From assembly GCA_951799445.1 (NCBI GenBank), contig OX637289.1, positions 27,094,245-27,158,244 of the forward strand: a stretch of 64,000 nucleotides of DNA, given 5' to 3'. How positions within the stretch are numbered: the stretch's first letter is position 1; every line of letters begins with the position of its first letter. Shown here one piece after another: positions 9,996 through 20,597 of the stretch. The notes under the pieces are model-generated. The model was not told the DNA's origin. It worked only from the letters and a program-made list of their open reading frames with translations, and searched no databases. This DNA is from Pseudisothecium myosuroides. Its lineage: Eukaryota > Streptophyta > Bryopsida > Hypnales > Lembophyllaceae. The translations under genes and the position numbers were made by a program.

Positions 9996-10660
9996 AGGGA
10001 TAATTGCAAGAAACAGTTGCTGATTATGTTGCGTTTTTGCAGTACTCGTGCTTAGTTTTCTTGAAGCACTTAAAAATTAAAAGGAAAAAAATATATTTAA
10101 AAATATGGCCAATGTGTATTGAAGGTAACATTGAAGGAAAAGCATCAAAAAAATCTCTAAGTAGGAGAACTAGAAAAGTGCCAAATTTCAAGAAAATAGA
10201 TAATTTAATGTTTTAATTAATAAATAAATATGAAACAAATAAATTAAAATAAAATAAAAATTGGCCATTTGTAACAACTCTATGGAGATGGCCATTCACC
10301 AAAATAAGCGTCAAAATAATATTTTACATGTCTCAAAATGCAAGTTGAAAGAAGCTCACTTTGTGGACTTCTACACCATATAAAATTAGTTGTTTTGAAT
10401 TCCCTCAGACAATAGCTACAAGTCTACTAGAAGACTATTTCCCCCAAATTTGTTTTCTTGGATACTAAATAGTTCAACCCCCTCCCCCAATTTATAGGTG
10501 TGACATAAAATTGCGGGCTATTCTTGTACAATAAAATAATTCTGAAAATTACAAAAAAGTTAGGCAAAGTGTATAATAGCCATGAGTACCTTACTTATAA
10601 ATCTCGAGTCATTTGGAACTAGAATGCAAAAGTTATGGCAAAAAAAATCAAGATTCTAAT
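9996..10660. mobile_element. Truncated, inverted relative of the 730-bp element
   Basis: It begins AGGGATAATTGCAAGAAACA and is collinear, in reverse orientation, with 5511-6240. Shared blocks include AAAATTGGCCATTTGTAACA, TCACTTTGTGGACTTC and ACAAGTCTACTAGAAGAC. The far terminal repeat is not found beyond about 10660. Together with 5511-6240 it brackets the germin-like gene as an inverted pair about 4 kb apart. Confidence 0.6.
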
Positions 10661-11161
10661 ATACCAAATTTCAATTTTTTTAAAACAAAATTCTAATTTG
10701 GGTGATTTTTTCATTTAATTTTCATGGTTTTACATGATAATTCATCAAAAAACATTGGTAATGAATTTTTTTAATTCAATTACAAAAATACGTAGGAAAC
10801 ATCCGTACACACATGCATCTTTCCTTCAACAATCATCTCCAAAAAATTTCACAATTCCCTCTATAGAGATTATAATGTTGAGGTGACAATGTCCTAATTT
10901 TGGAAAATAGATATATTTTTCTTGAAATTAGATTTTGGCAAGGTAATTGTACCATCATACTAAAATGTACAAAAATTAGTTACAATGTGAAGTTTAAGTA
11001 GCAAAATCTAGTTAAAATATAAAGATATCTACTATACAAAGTTTGGTCATATGATACCTTACATTGAACTCTTCCTAGAAGGAACTGTAAAACTTTCTTG
11101 GAGATGCTTGTTGAAGGAAAGATGTACTTATGGATATCACCTACATATCTCTACAATCAAC

Positions 11162-11300
11162 TTTTAAAAATTCATCACCAATTGTTTTCAATAAAATATT
11201 ATATAAAATCATGAAAAATTGACTTAAAAAATTCATCACCAATTGTTTTCAATAAAATATTATATAAAATCATGAAAAATTAACTTAAAAAATTCATCAA
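11162..11300. repeat. 61-bp tandem duplication
   Basis: Two nearly identical copies with a period of 61 bp (for example AATTCATCACCAATTGTTTT at about 11170 and 11231) are followed by the start of a third. The sequence is AT-rich and non-coding. The flanks 10661-11161 and 11301-11774 hold no recognised gene. Confidence 0.8.
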
Positions 11301-11774
11301 GAATAGAATTTTGTTTTTTTGAAATTGATATTGCTTAAGAATTGAATGTTAATTATACAAGACAAAAAATCCGATTTTTTTCTATACATTACAAAATAAT
11401 TTGAATGGCACAATAGACAATTTGTAAGTGCATTAGATCCCACTATACTTTACAATTGAATCCAATAATCTTACATTTTGCTTATTGGAACATTCAATTT
11501 TATTTGCATAATGTAGAGTACAATTGGCATTTTCTTCTTGTATAATTGACATTCAATTTTTACGCAATCCCAACCAAATTTCAGTTTCAAAAAGCCAAAA
11601 AATTATTTTAAGTAAATGATTTCACTTAATATTCATAATAATTCATTGAAAGACATTGGTCATAAATTTCTTAATTCAGTTGCATAGATATACAGGAAAC
11701 ATCCATACACACATCTTTTCCTCAACAAGGATCTGCAAAAAAGTTTTGGAGCTTTTTCTAAAGAGATTTCAATG

Positions 11775-11996
11775 CACTACAAGAGAAAGGGGTGTTTTAA
11801 TTGAGTTTTTAAGTATAGTCCTAGACATATGATTTTAAGTAATGACCTTTAAGGAGATTTTTAGCAAAATTTTACTTAAAACGCATGCATTTAAAGTAAA
11901 ATTTTGCTAAAAATCTCCTTAAAGGTCATTACTTAAAATCATATGTCTAGGACTATACTTAAAAACTCAATTAAAACACCCCTTTCTCTTGTAGTG
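11775..11996. mobile_element. CACTA-type MITE: near-perfect 222-bp hairpin with 3-bp target duplication
   Basis: The ends are CACTACAAGAGAAAGGGGTG and its exact complement, the classic CACTA-superfamily terminus. The flanking trinucleotide ATG occurs on both sides (11772-11774, 11997-11999), matching the 3-bp target duplication of CACTA elements. The two arms of about 105 bp are almost identical and separated by a short loop around ACGCATGCA. Such a perfect arm match suggests recent insertion and, if transcribed, a small-RNA precursor. No coding capacity. Confidence 0.9.
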
Positions 11997-12516
11997 ATGG
12001 TGCAATGACAATGCCCAAATTTTGTAAAATAGACACCTCTATATTTTAACTAGATTATAGCAAAGTAATTATACCATCATGCTCAAATGTACAAAATTAA
12101 TTACCATGTGAAGGCCAAATAGCAAAATCTAAATATACAAAGAGATATCTATTTTACAAAATTTAGGTATTGTCACCCCACCATTGGAATCTCTATGGAA
12201 GAAATTCTTAAGCTTTTTTGGAGATCTCTGTTAAAGAAAAGATGTACATATGGATGTTTCTTACATTTTTATGAAATCAAATTTGAAAACTTCATCACTA
12301 ATGTTTTTCAATCAATTATCAAGAATATTAAATGAAACAATTCACAAAAAATGGAACCTTGATTTTTTTAAATTGAAATTTATTATGCTTAATCAAGATT
12401 GAGTAAAAATTGAATGTTAATTATGCAAGACAAAAAATGCCAATTATATTATATAGTCTGCAAATTTTTTGAATGGCATGATAGGCACTTTGTAAGATTA
12501 TTGACCTTGTTTGTAC

Positions 12517-13455
12517 AATAGGAATTGTCACACCTTCTCCAAGAATGAAACTTCTATAAAGAATGAGAAGTTGTGGAGTGAATTGAGGAGTCAATAGGAA
12601 CCAGGTTTGTTTGTTTTCATTTTTTATGAAGTGCCAAATTGGCGATAAAAAATGTTATAGTGGTGCTCCAAATTTCAGCATTCATTTATATATTGGATAG
12701 AAAATATCTAATTAGCACATATCACATGTCTATAATTCTGCTTTCATTCACAATCTAGCAATTTCATCCGAGATTTTTTTTTAAATTTGAAATTTTTTGT
12801 CGAAAAACTTTTTAAAAAATTACCATTTTCTAGCCGAATTATTTTTTTCTGGTGCAATTTGGCACCAGAAAGCCTCAAAAAAACTAAATTGATAGGAACC
12901 CATTCTCCATGAAGAAGACATGACACCCGTTTTGTATTGTGCGGAAAATGAAAATAAAGAATAGGATTTACCTATGATTCTGGATGCAATGTTTTCCCAG
13001 TGTGCATTCACCCGATCAGACAAGATTAATGTCACATAATACCTTTAATCAAACGCAGCTCTGTGCACAGCTGCTACCAATGCAAGCTCTCTAGCAATGG
13101 TAGCAAATGACAGTGAAATCAACACCAGAGAGTGAAAGCAAGATGAAAACTTTCCATGTGAAATGATCTTCATGTCCGTTCTTCACTTCTGGAGGAGAAG
13201 AATCCCCATTCTCAACGCACATTTCCGACGTTCGACGCACATTTCCATTTTGCAAAACTTTGTTGTAACACTCAAACCCTAATACCACCGCAACAGTGCC
13301 CAAATACGTGGAAAATGAAGACATACGGCCAGAAAGGGCGTTCATGACGTTCAGGGGTTAAGAGAACGGACCCTCCCACAAGCCAACAAGATAGTGCCAT
13401 GTCCCCATTCTCTGAAGATTGAGAATGGGGAGAAAAAGGTGTGACAATTTCTAAT
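12517..13455. mobile_element. Inverted-repeat element with GTCACACCTTCTCC ends, carrying a nested hAT MITE
   Basis: The left end AATAGGAATTGTCACACC and the right end, on the other strand ATTAGAAATTGTCACACC, form the terminal repeat. Without the hAT MITE (12602-12891) the element is about 640 bp. Relatives with the same terminal word are at 19376-19716 and 49088-49517. The interior from 12930 to 13400 is richer in G+C; the minus-strand frames 13345-13091 and 13481-13272 there are not recognised. Confidence 0.6.
12602..12891. mobile_element. hAT-type MITE with 8-bp target duplication ATAGGAAC
   Basis: The 290-bp element is flanked by ATAGGAAC on both sides (12594-12601, 12892-12899), the 8-bp duplication expected of hAT elements. 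The left end is CAGGTTTGTTTG. The interior shares GTGGTGCTCCAAATT and TCTGGTGCAATNTGGCACC with the copy at 35133-35355. It sits inside the GTCACACC element, so it is the younger insertion. Confidence 0.85.
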
Positions 13456-14055
13456 AAGATAACAACATCTAAAATCGACAACTCCTGAAAAATTGACCCT
13501 TACTTTTGAATTGAAATTGAACAGGAAGTATACTCAAAATGGTGAGCATTAGAAGGACAAATGTAAGGTGGAGTTGGGGGCCATTTTGGATAGTGAATAG
13601 CTCTATTTATAGTATTGTGGAGGTGGCAACCTTACAAGTGGTCGATTTTGGGTACACTATCTTTTGTTTTAGCTTCTTTTTTTGACATGTTTTGATACTA
13701 CTAGTGTCATTTCTTAATGTGCATCAAATGGATTTTGGCATCTCCTACATTACACTTTCACCTCCTACACCTTGCACCTTTCAAAATTTGTAACTAACTC
13801 ACAATGCTTCCAAAAGTTATGAAACCACTTGCATTCTGATTTATAGTCCTTCACCTATGCAAAAACTGTTGTTCATTTTCTAGAGCATATAGGTTATGCG
13901 CCACAGAGCGCCACAGAGCTTATGCGTGCAATTTTAGGTGCAGTTACCTTACATTGCCAAATTTTGCATGGAGGAACACACTGTTTTCAGTACGTCAGGC
14001 ACTTGCATGGAAGAACAACAGGAGACAGCGCAGTCCTGAGTGGTCGACAGATTTC
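13456..14055. other. Interval without recognised features
   Basis: It holds mostly unique-looking sequence. GTTATGCGCCACAGAGCGCC near 13890 contains a short direct repeat (GCCACAGAGC). No gene or transposon end is recognised. Confidence 0.35.
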
Positions 14056-14096
14056 TATAAAAAAATCAATCCAAGGTTAACCGTGCCATTCGACAC

Positions 14097-14363
14097 ATGG
14101 GCAACCAAGGATCAGATTTCGAAGTAAAGCAAAGCATATCGAAGGTCAGGATTGGAGACAACGGATACCCCAATTTCCACCATCTGCAGTTCTGCCCATG
14201 GTCAAACTGTTCCGATTTCAATGAATGTAAAGAAAAATGGGAAGAACTGGTCTCCGAAACTTCACTCACAGAAGATTTCGGTGACTTCGTTCGTGGTGAA
14301 TCACTCCCCGTAGCAGGTTCATTGAAATCAAAATTACTCGTGGAGTCTTGCCTACCAATGTGA
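14097..14363 (+). CDS. Candidate small protein, 88 codons, unassigned
   Basis: An ATG frame of 88 codons lies 41 bp downstream of a TATAAAAAAA stretch (14056-14065) and is less AT-rich than its surroundings. The product contains WEELVSE and a short acidic DFGDF word but matches no family I recognise. The opposite strand also has an open frame (14389-14066, Ser-rich), so coding strand and reality are uncertain. A transcript here would be tail to tail with the COL gene. Confidence 0.2.
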   Translation: MGNQGSDFEVKQSISKVRIGDNGYPNFHHLQFCPWSNCSDFNECKEKWEELVSETSLTEDFGDFVRGESLPVAGSLKSKLLVESCLPM

Positions 14364-15156
14364 GCATGTGCAGGTGACATCATTTGCAATGTCGATCATA
14401 AAGTTTATATCTAAAGCTTGTACACAATGTGCAACACTGCAACTTCCCTAGTACAGAGCACAAGGAGAAGTAACAAAAATGTCTCCAGAGAATTCCAAAT
14501 TTCCAACACACCCCACTCCCATCCACCTTCATACGTTCTCAACATAGTCAAGCAAACCCACCATCTTCACAAATGTTGTCAACAAACCACCAAACATCTG
14601 ACACAACAAAGAGAAACCATATGCGTTGAACAAAATTTTATAGAGCTGCTAATCAAATTAGCGCTCAAGTGTAAGGAATTCAACAAGATTGGCAGAGACC
14701 CTCCTCTACAATCCACAGCAGTAAGGTTACCACCGCAGTGAGGATCCCTACACAGCCAGTAACAAAAAAACAAAACTGCTTGATCATGTACCATCACTTC
14801 TCAAACTCTGGAGGATACCATTACCGTCGTGCTCCTGTTTGGGCAACCTTTCGCTGGACATCATCCACTAAATAAATAAATAACTGTACCAACTCTCCAC
14901 TCATCTTAACATTCTGTCGCTATAAACAAGTTCCAGCTATTACTCTAGCTGCCGCCATTGATCACTCTTTACTTATCTCTTCCATTACCTTCCACTCACA
15001 CATGTTTACAAATTGCTCTAAAAAACGCAAACCGTCGCAAACCTTCAGAAAATTCCCTCCCTTAATGGGACTGAGCATGGTCCTTATTATTCATGTCCCA
15101 GGGTCCTCGAAACTACAAGATGAGCGCAAGCCATCAAAGCTCACTGTCGAAAATTC
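14364..15156 (-). other. Probable 3' UTR and downstream flank of the COL gene
   Basis: The COL stop codon is at 15159-15157. The following roughly 700 bp are of moderate G+C, unique-looking and free of transposon ends, as expected for a 3' UTR and terminator region. The plus-strand frames at 14418-14741 and 15002-15319 have no recognisable product; the second starts with ATG but overlaps the last COL exon on the other strand. Confidence 0.4.
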
Positions 15157-17434
15157 TCATGAGTTGCTGGTCCTCTTCACAAACCGACCCTGCATGTCCA
15201 AATCCCACCATCAGAAACCTCACCTTAGAAACATAGTAATGGTGAGTAATGCCGTCCGAAATCCAAATCTGTCCAACACCAGCAAACGCATTTATCTAAT
15301 CACTCTATTTTCAATTTGAAGAAAATTGAAGCAAGAGTGTTAAGGAATGCGTGTTTCTAAGTCACTTTGAGTTAATAACGTGCATGACACGGGGGATTCA
15401 AATCTAACACCGCCACTCACATCTGACTATATTTCTATTTTCAAGCACACTGGAGCATGCGTTTCTAAGACATTTCGAGACATTTAACACATGACGAAGA
15501 GGATTTATAGCACAGGACAAATGGGGCTCAAATCTAACACCACCACACCTATATCTAAGTACTCTATTTTCATCTTGAAGCAAATTGGACCATGTGTTTC
15601 GAGGGGCATGTGTTTCTAAACGTGGGTAAGTTCTAACACAGAACAAGGGTGGCTCATATCTAGCACCAATATTCTCATACTAAGCATTCTAATTTCATTA
15701 TTCAATGACATTGGAGTATGTGTTTCCAAATGACTCACAAAGACAAAACCTCCAGTCAAATACGGAATTCGTAAACTGAGGAGTAGTGATTGCGGACCTT
15801 CATGCGGGGTCTTCTCTCGGCGTTGAGCTTGCGGACCTCGTATCGTATAGTCTTCGAAAACAAGCGACTCCGGCGCTTCTCCTTGTACCGCAGAACGCGC
15901 GCCTCGCGACCCCCGCCGCTCGGGTCGTCGTCGCCGTTGCCCATGTCTGGAACGAGGCCATCAGGATTGACCCAAGGCTCCCCGCGGTCCGACCACGCCG
16001 TGATCACATCGTCGTAGTTCAATTGCAAGCTCGGCGCTGTGCGAAGATCCTCCTCGGTCAGCCCTTCACGACAGCAACGCAGAATCTCCTTCGCCTCGGA
16101 TTTCATACACTCCGGACTCGGTGGATGTGCATTCGTCGTGGGCTTCGGCTTCGGTCGTGACGCAAAAAACTTCGCGAACGGGCCGCAAGCGAAGCGGTCG
16201 CTCTCGGGGTCCGCCACATTACACGGCGAGGATTCACTCCCTGGAAAAAAAAAAACCGAGCCCACGAATTTCATCAGCACCATTTCCGCCCACCATTCCC
16301 AAAATCAATCACACATGAAACTAATTTGACACAAATCCATGACTAGCGGTGATTTGGACCGTTCGAAAACCAACGACAAGGAGCCCTTTTGCGTCAAATT
16401 TCTTGTGTTGGATGTGAACTGAATGTTGCGGCAATGACAAAATGTTACAAGTGTTGCTGTATAAAAATGCTGGAGGTCATACCCGTATCGTCTTGCGACG
16501 GGTCCAAGTCGAAGCTCAAGCTTCCAAGCTCCCGAGACCCGAACTCCTCAAACCCGTCCAAGTCCGGAATCTCCCCCGGAATGAAGCACGCTTCGCCCGT
16601 CAAGGTGATCCCCCCGGCCTCGTCCACGTCCACGTCCGCGTCGCATGCGAGCGGATCCCCTTCGGCGTCGAATCCGTTCTCCGGCACCAGGAAGTGGTCC
16701 GACATGACGTCGTCATCGAGCGCCGCTTTCCCTTTGAAGTACGCCGCGAAGTTGGAGTCTTCGGAAGGCGAGCTCACGGCGTGGAAATCCGGAGAAAATG
16801 CGTCGAACGAGGAGGATTCGAGCTGCTCAGTGCTGCCCAGCTCGGTGGAAGATGGTGACGACTGCGGCGACACCGTAATGAAGGACGGCACTTCATGCGT
16901 GTCGTCGTCGACAATGAGGAAATCTTCCGTGTCGAAGAGGTCGTCGAATGTGAGAAGCTCATGAAGCTCCTCCGCCTCCGTGCTCTGTTTTGGGGCGCTT
17001 TTGGGGGGGTCGGGATTCAAGGGCTTAAAGAGCTGCAGATCCTGATGTTCCTGCTGCGGCTGATTCTGATGCTGATGGCGATGGTGGGGGTGCGGGCGCG
17101 TTGTTCGGGACCGTTTCCGGCAGGGCAGAACTTGCGGGACGGGCGTATGCAGGATTTTGGAGATGGAGCGCTTGCGCGGCGGTGGCTTCGAGTCGGTCGT
17201 GGGTTTGCGAGCTGCTGCAGGAGTGCCGCTCGGAGTGAGGCGGACGCGCTCGTGACGAAGCGAGAGCGAGTTCGCTGAATGCACCTGCGTGTCGCAGCGG
17301 TCGCACAGGTAGGCAGTGTCAGCGCCGCAGTACCAGCGCGCGCTCTTGCCTGTGCACACATCGCACGCGCGCGCCCCGCGCCCCGCGATGGCCATGGCGG
17401 TCGTCACCGCCCGGCACGCTGCCTTCGTCGCCAT
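15157..17434 (-). CDS. CONSTANS-like transcription factor with one B-box and a CCT domain (COL6/COL16 type)
   Basis: Nuclear regulator of the BBX family. Exon 1 is 17434-16483, exon 2 16240-15798, exon 3 15189-15157, giving 475 codons. Donors are G|GTATGA and AAG|GTCCGC; acceptors are TTTCCAG| and TGCAG|. Phases match at both junctions. One B-box occupies residues 24-61 with zinc ligands C24, C27, C36, D39, C44, C47, H52 and H61. A basic, Pro/His/Gln-rich linker and a long acidic Ser-rich middle follow. Exon 2 encodes [19 protein letters not shown], the block before the CCT in COL6/7/8/16 proteins, then most of the CCT domain (429-471). Exon 3 supplies its end, GRFVKR, plus TSNS and the stop. 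The upstream GTG at 17482 is not used; the ATG at 17434 has G at -3 and +4. There is no second B-box, which argues against a true CONSTANS orthologue. CCT domains of this family contact NF-Y subunits and DNA. Target genes cannot be inferred. Confidence 0.93.
15290..15740. repeat. Four diverged ~125-bp tandem repeats inside COL intron 2
   Basis: A word like TCTAAGTACTCTATTTTCAT recurs near 15295, 15424, 15553 and 15675. Three of the copies are followed by CATGTGTTTCTAA-like words, and the copies are linked by CAAATCTAACACC-type words. The repeats fill most of the 608-bp second intron (15797-15190). They are diverged and non-coding; function unknown. Confidence 0.65.
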
Positions 17435-18300
17435 CGACACGCACCAACAGTACACACTCCCTTTCCTATCAACTAAATCCACAAACTCCCACTCAAATCA
17501 ACAAACACGAGCTGACGCCATCGCCCAACCCAGTTCACCGCCCTCAACTACAAATTCTAAATCCAAATTCTAAAACCACCCCAAAACCCGAGCACTCACT
17601 CCCCTATAAATCACCCCTCCCTTCGACACCGACAAATCCAATTGCAAATCCACTGCAATCCCACTCCTCACTCACACAGTCACACCTGATTTATGTCAAC
17701 TGCAACCACCAGTACCACATTCCATTCCCCACTGCCAAAATCGAAAATTTGAGTGTACAACGCACTGACTCAGGCTCTTCCGTCGCAATCAGATTCTCAG
17801 TCACTCAGAGTCTCAATCTCAGTCTCAATCCCAGTCTCAATCTCGGTCTCAAATCTCAGCCATCTCCATCGCCCTGATCCTTTGATTCACAGGATTCAAC
17901 ACCTCCGGAAGCGCACGACCTGCACCCTGGCAGCCAGTGCGCCTTCCTTCCACTGGACCCTAGCAAGCTAGCTCACAGTCGTCCTGCTAACATACTCGCT
18001 TTCGACCTGCGCTGCAGCAGCTAGCTACCATTTCAATGACGAGGGAGAAACGTACAACAGCCCAACTTGTACGTGAAATTCCTTGGAGTCGTGACAGAGC
18101 TATGGATTTGGCAGTGCCAGCGGCAGTACTAGACAAATTCCAGACCCGAGTGCGCTAGTCCTACAACTCAAGAACGAGTCTAGGTGCGCGTGTAAGCGTC
18201 AAGCTGCCGCGAGATTCTCAGCAACTGGATGAAGACGCTTTTGCTTTAAACTAATAATCTCGTCAGGTCCAAATGGATAGCTTTTTGCCTCTTTTTTTTT
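17435..18300 (-). promoter_or_regulatory. COL 5' leader and promoter region, with a GA/CT repeat
   Basis: This stretch is G+C-richer than the flanks and contains, on the COL strand, a run of GAGATTGAGACT-like 12-mers (about 17790-17865). Such GA-rich tracts in plant leaders bind BPC/GAGA-type proteins. A TATAAAT word at 17605-17611 points the other way and could drive a divergent transcript; a 40-codon plus-strand frame begins at ATG 18036 and ends at 18158. No TATA box for COL itself was found. Confidence 0.4.
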
Positions 18301-18873
18301 CTATTTTATGTCATCAAACTTTGTTAAAATAGTGTGGGAGGAGTAAGGGAAAAAACGGAGTTGAGGTGGCTTTTCGGAAAGGGGAACCTGGCTCCGTCTT
18401 CCTCACGGGCACCTGGCAGGAAGGATTTTTTTTCCTTCTTGTTCGGTCAGAAAACGGCACCAAGCCCATTTTCTAATATTAGGGGAGAGGAGAAAGCCGG
18501 GATTCCGGTCGTCTAAAGGTGGGCGAGTTTGGGGGACTGGGTAGGAATTTGACTTGTGGTCAGTGCTCAGTTACGGCGTCTGGGATTGGGTGGCGAACCC
18601 AACGGAAGCGGACTTTCCTCACCTGCAGCCCCGCCTGGCCTGCCGAGGGGTTTGGTTTTTATTTTTTTTATTTTTTTATAATTTACTAAAGGATCAGTGA
18701 CAGTGATGAGACGGATAGGAGTGATGAAGCAGTGAGAGGGGTATCTGGAACGATCATATCTCCTTATTATTACTTTGAATTGATCTTTTTCCTTTCCCTC
18801 AAGTAAAGGGAAATAATTTTATTATTTTTAAAGGAGAAAAAAAAGTTTCTCCACGTTTGGGTTGCTACAGTAG
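18301..18873. other. Interval without recognised features
   Basis: It has homopolymer T and A tracts and moderate G+C. An ATG-started frame at 18334-18516 (60 codons) has no recognisable product. Nothing else is supported. Confidence 0.35.
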
Positions 18874-19070
18874 AATCTTTCTTATTGCATACTCTTTTAG
18901 TGCATAATATGCACTAAGAAAGTTCATAGGTGGGCCCAATTTGAATCACTTTTTTTGAAAAGTAGTTAGAGGTCACGTTAGTCAGTGGTCATTATTACAC
19001 CTCCTTTAGTGTATAAACCTCTCTTAGTGCATAGTCTTAGCAGCACAATGCACTAAGACAAGTCCTGGTG
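18874..19070. mobile_element. Possible pogo/Emigrant-like MITE remnant
   Basis: The left side reads TACAGTAGAATCTTTCTTATT, like the CAGTAGAACCTCTCTAAA ends at 51337 and 31893. The inside has repeated AGTGCATA and GCACTAAGA words in both orientations. The right terminus is only weakly matched, so boundaries are tentative. Confidence 0.3.
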
Positions 19071-19195
19071 TATTGTGAATGTGGGTTTAGTAAAGTTACA
19101 AGTAGACTAACTTTTGAATTTTACAAGTACAAGTCTTTTGAATTTTAAATATGGTATAAATGAAAATTAAATCAACAAATTTGAACCTTTTGATT

Positions 19196-19217
19196 ATATA
19201 TATATATATATATATAT
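19196..19217. repeat. TA microsatellite
   Basis: About ten TA dinucleotides in a row. Simple repeat of no evident function. Confidence 0.9.
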
Positions 19218-19375
19218 GAGACAAGAAAAACGCTTGTGAGATTGATAATTTCAACAATTAGTATCTTTCATTGGATTGTCATTTGCACATCTAAATTTTC
19301 TTATACTCAAATTTAGCACCCCACAAGTAAAATACATTATCATTTGATTGCTTCTCATACATGTAGGAGGTGCAA

Positions 19376-19716
19376 TAATAGGGGTTGTCACACCTTCTTC
19401 TCCGCATTTTCAATCTTCAAAGAAATAGAAAGTGACACTCTCTCCTTGAATTACAAGGGGTTCATTCTTTGAAGACTGAGAAGTTTTTTCTTTCCCTTTA
19501 GAAGTGAAGAATGGGTGTGAAGGTTGATAAACCATGAAGATTGAAAAGCCGTAGAGAAGATTAACAAGTTGTGTGCATTCTCATTCTTCACACGGTGAAA
19601 TGGAAAGTCACATCTTCTTCACAAAGAAGGGCTCCTATCAGCTTTTCTTTTTGCTCCACACCTTCTCATTCTTCACAGAAGTTTCATTCTTGGAAAAGGT
19701 ATGCCATAGCCCCTAA
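19376..19716. mobile_element. GTCACACCTTCT-type inverted-repeat element, possible 5-bp target duplication TGCAA
   Basis: The left end is TAATAGGGGTTGTCACACC; the right end, on the other strand, is TTAGGGGCTATGGCATACC. TGCAA flanks both sides (19371-19375, 19717-19721). The interior has several CATTCTTCAC and GAAGAATG-like words in both orientations, giving a foldback look. Relatives: 12517-13455 and 49088-49517. Confidence 0.6.
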
Positions 19717-19853
19717 TGCAAGCCCTAATGATTCAAATTGGGAGTGTCATGAGTCTTTGGCTTTAGCTCAATATGAGGTCAAACTTTTGTCATTATTATA
19801 TACCTCACTAATCGTAAACCTTCTATATGGAATACACTAAAAAAACATATTGC

Positions 19854-20597
19854 AAGGTGATTGCATGAATGACTGGCTGTTTTTGTTCCACTTTGGTTGT
19901 TTTCGGCTAGTACTCCCTGTACTATGAGCTTTTTGCATATGAATTTTTTAAATAAAATAAAATAAGTATAATTAGTATAACACTATAAATAGCATATCAA
20001 CAAAATTTCAGACCTAAAAAAAATCTAGGTAAAAAGTTATTTACAAAAAAGTGTGAGCTGAAATTTTGAAGAAAATACATAGTTTGATGTTTTAATTTGT
20101 ACAAAATAGGAAAAGCAATTTTCAAAGAAAATAAAAATTTTCAATTTGGAAAGACTTTATATTGAAGAGATTTCACCCAAAAAAATTATCTTTAAACCAT
20201 CTTTAACATTCAAAATTGCGCGCGCAAGGGAGCCTTCTTTGCATGGACGCAGAGGACATAAAATGTAATATTTTTTAATGCCCTTTGGTAGGAACATGAC
20301 TTTCTACTATGTAAATAGACCATAGAAATTTCAGCTCCAAATCATTAAATTTGGGTTCTCCATAGTACTAAAAACCCTTAAAACTCAAAACGTGACATAT
20401 TAGTTTAAATGATATTTAAATATAAAATGATTTTTGAAAATTTCTGAAAAATATGAGATATGAGTAAACTCAAGAGAGGCATCTCCAATAAAAATTTCAA
20501 GTTCATGCAAGTCATGATGCAAAAGTTATAGCAAAAGGAAGCTTTGGCACTCCCTTTGTGACAAAGTTTCAGTACTGGTCTTTCATGCAATCACCTT
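19854..20597. mobile_element. ~740-bp inverted-repeat element, relative of 5511-6240
   Basis: The ends AAGGTGATTGCATGAATGAC and, on the other strand, AAGGTGATTGCATGAAAGAC are almost identical. Its interior is collinear with the 9996-10660 copy, including a block with AAAAGTTATAGCAAAA near the right end. TGCA lies on both sides of the AGGTG...CACCT core. No transposase frame. The repeat GCGCGCGC at 20218 is a local oddity. Confidence 0.7.

Noticed and set aside
16039..17278. Plus-strand frames across the COL exons
   Set aside because: Basic, Ser/Arg-rich shadow translations of a GC-rich gene; the minus strand has B-box and CCT domains with matched splice phases.
17435..17482. Longer COL start at 17482
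   Set aside because: The codon is GTG; the first ATG in frame is at 17434 with a strong context, and related COL proteins begin a short distance before the B-box.
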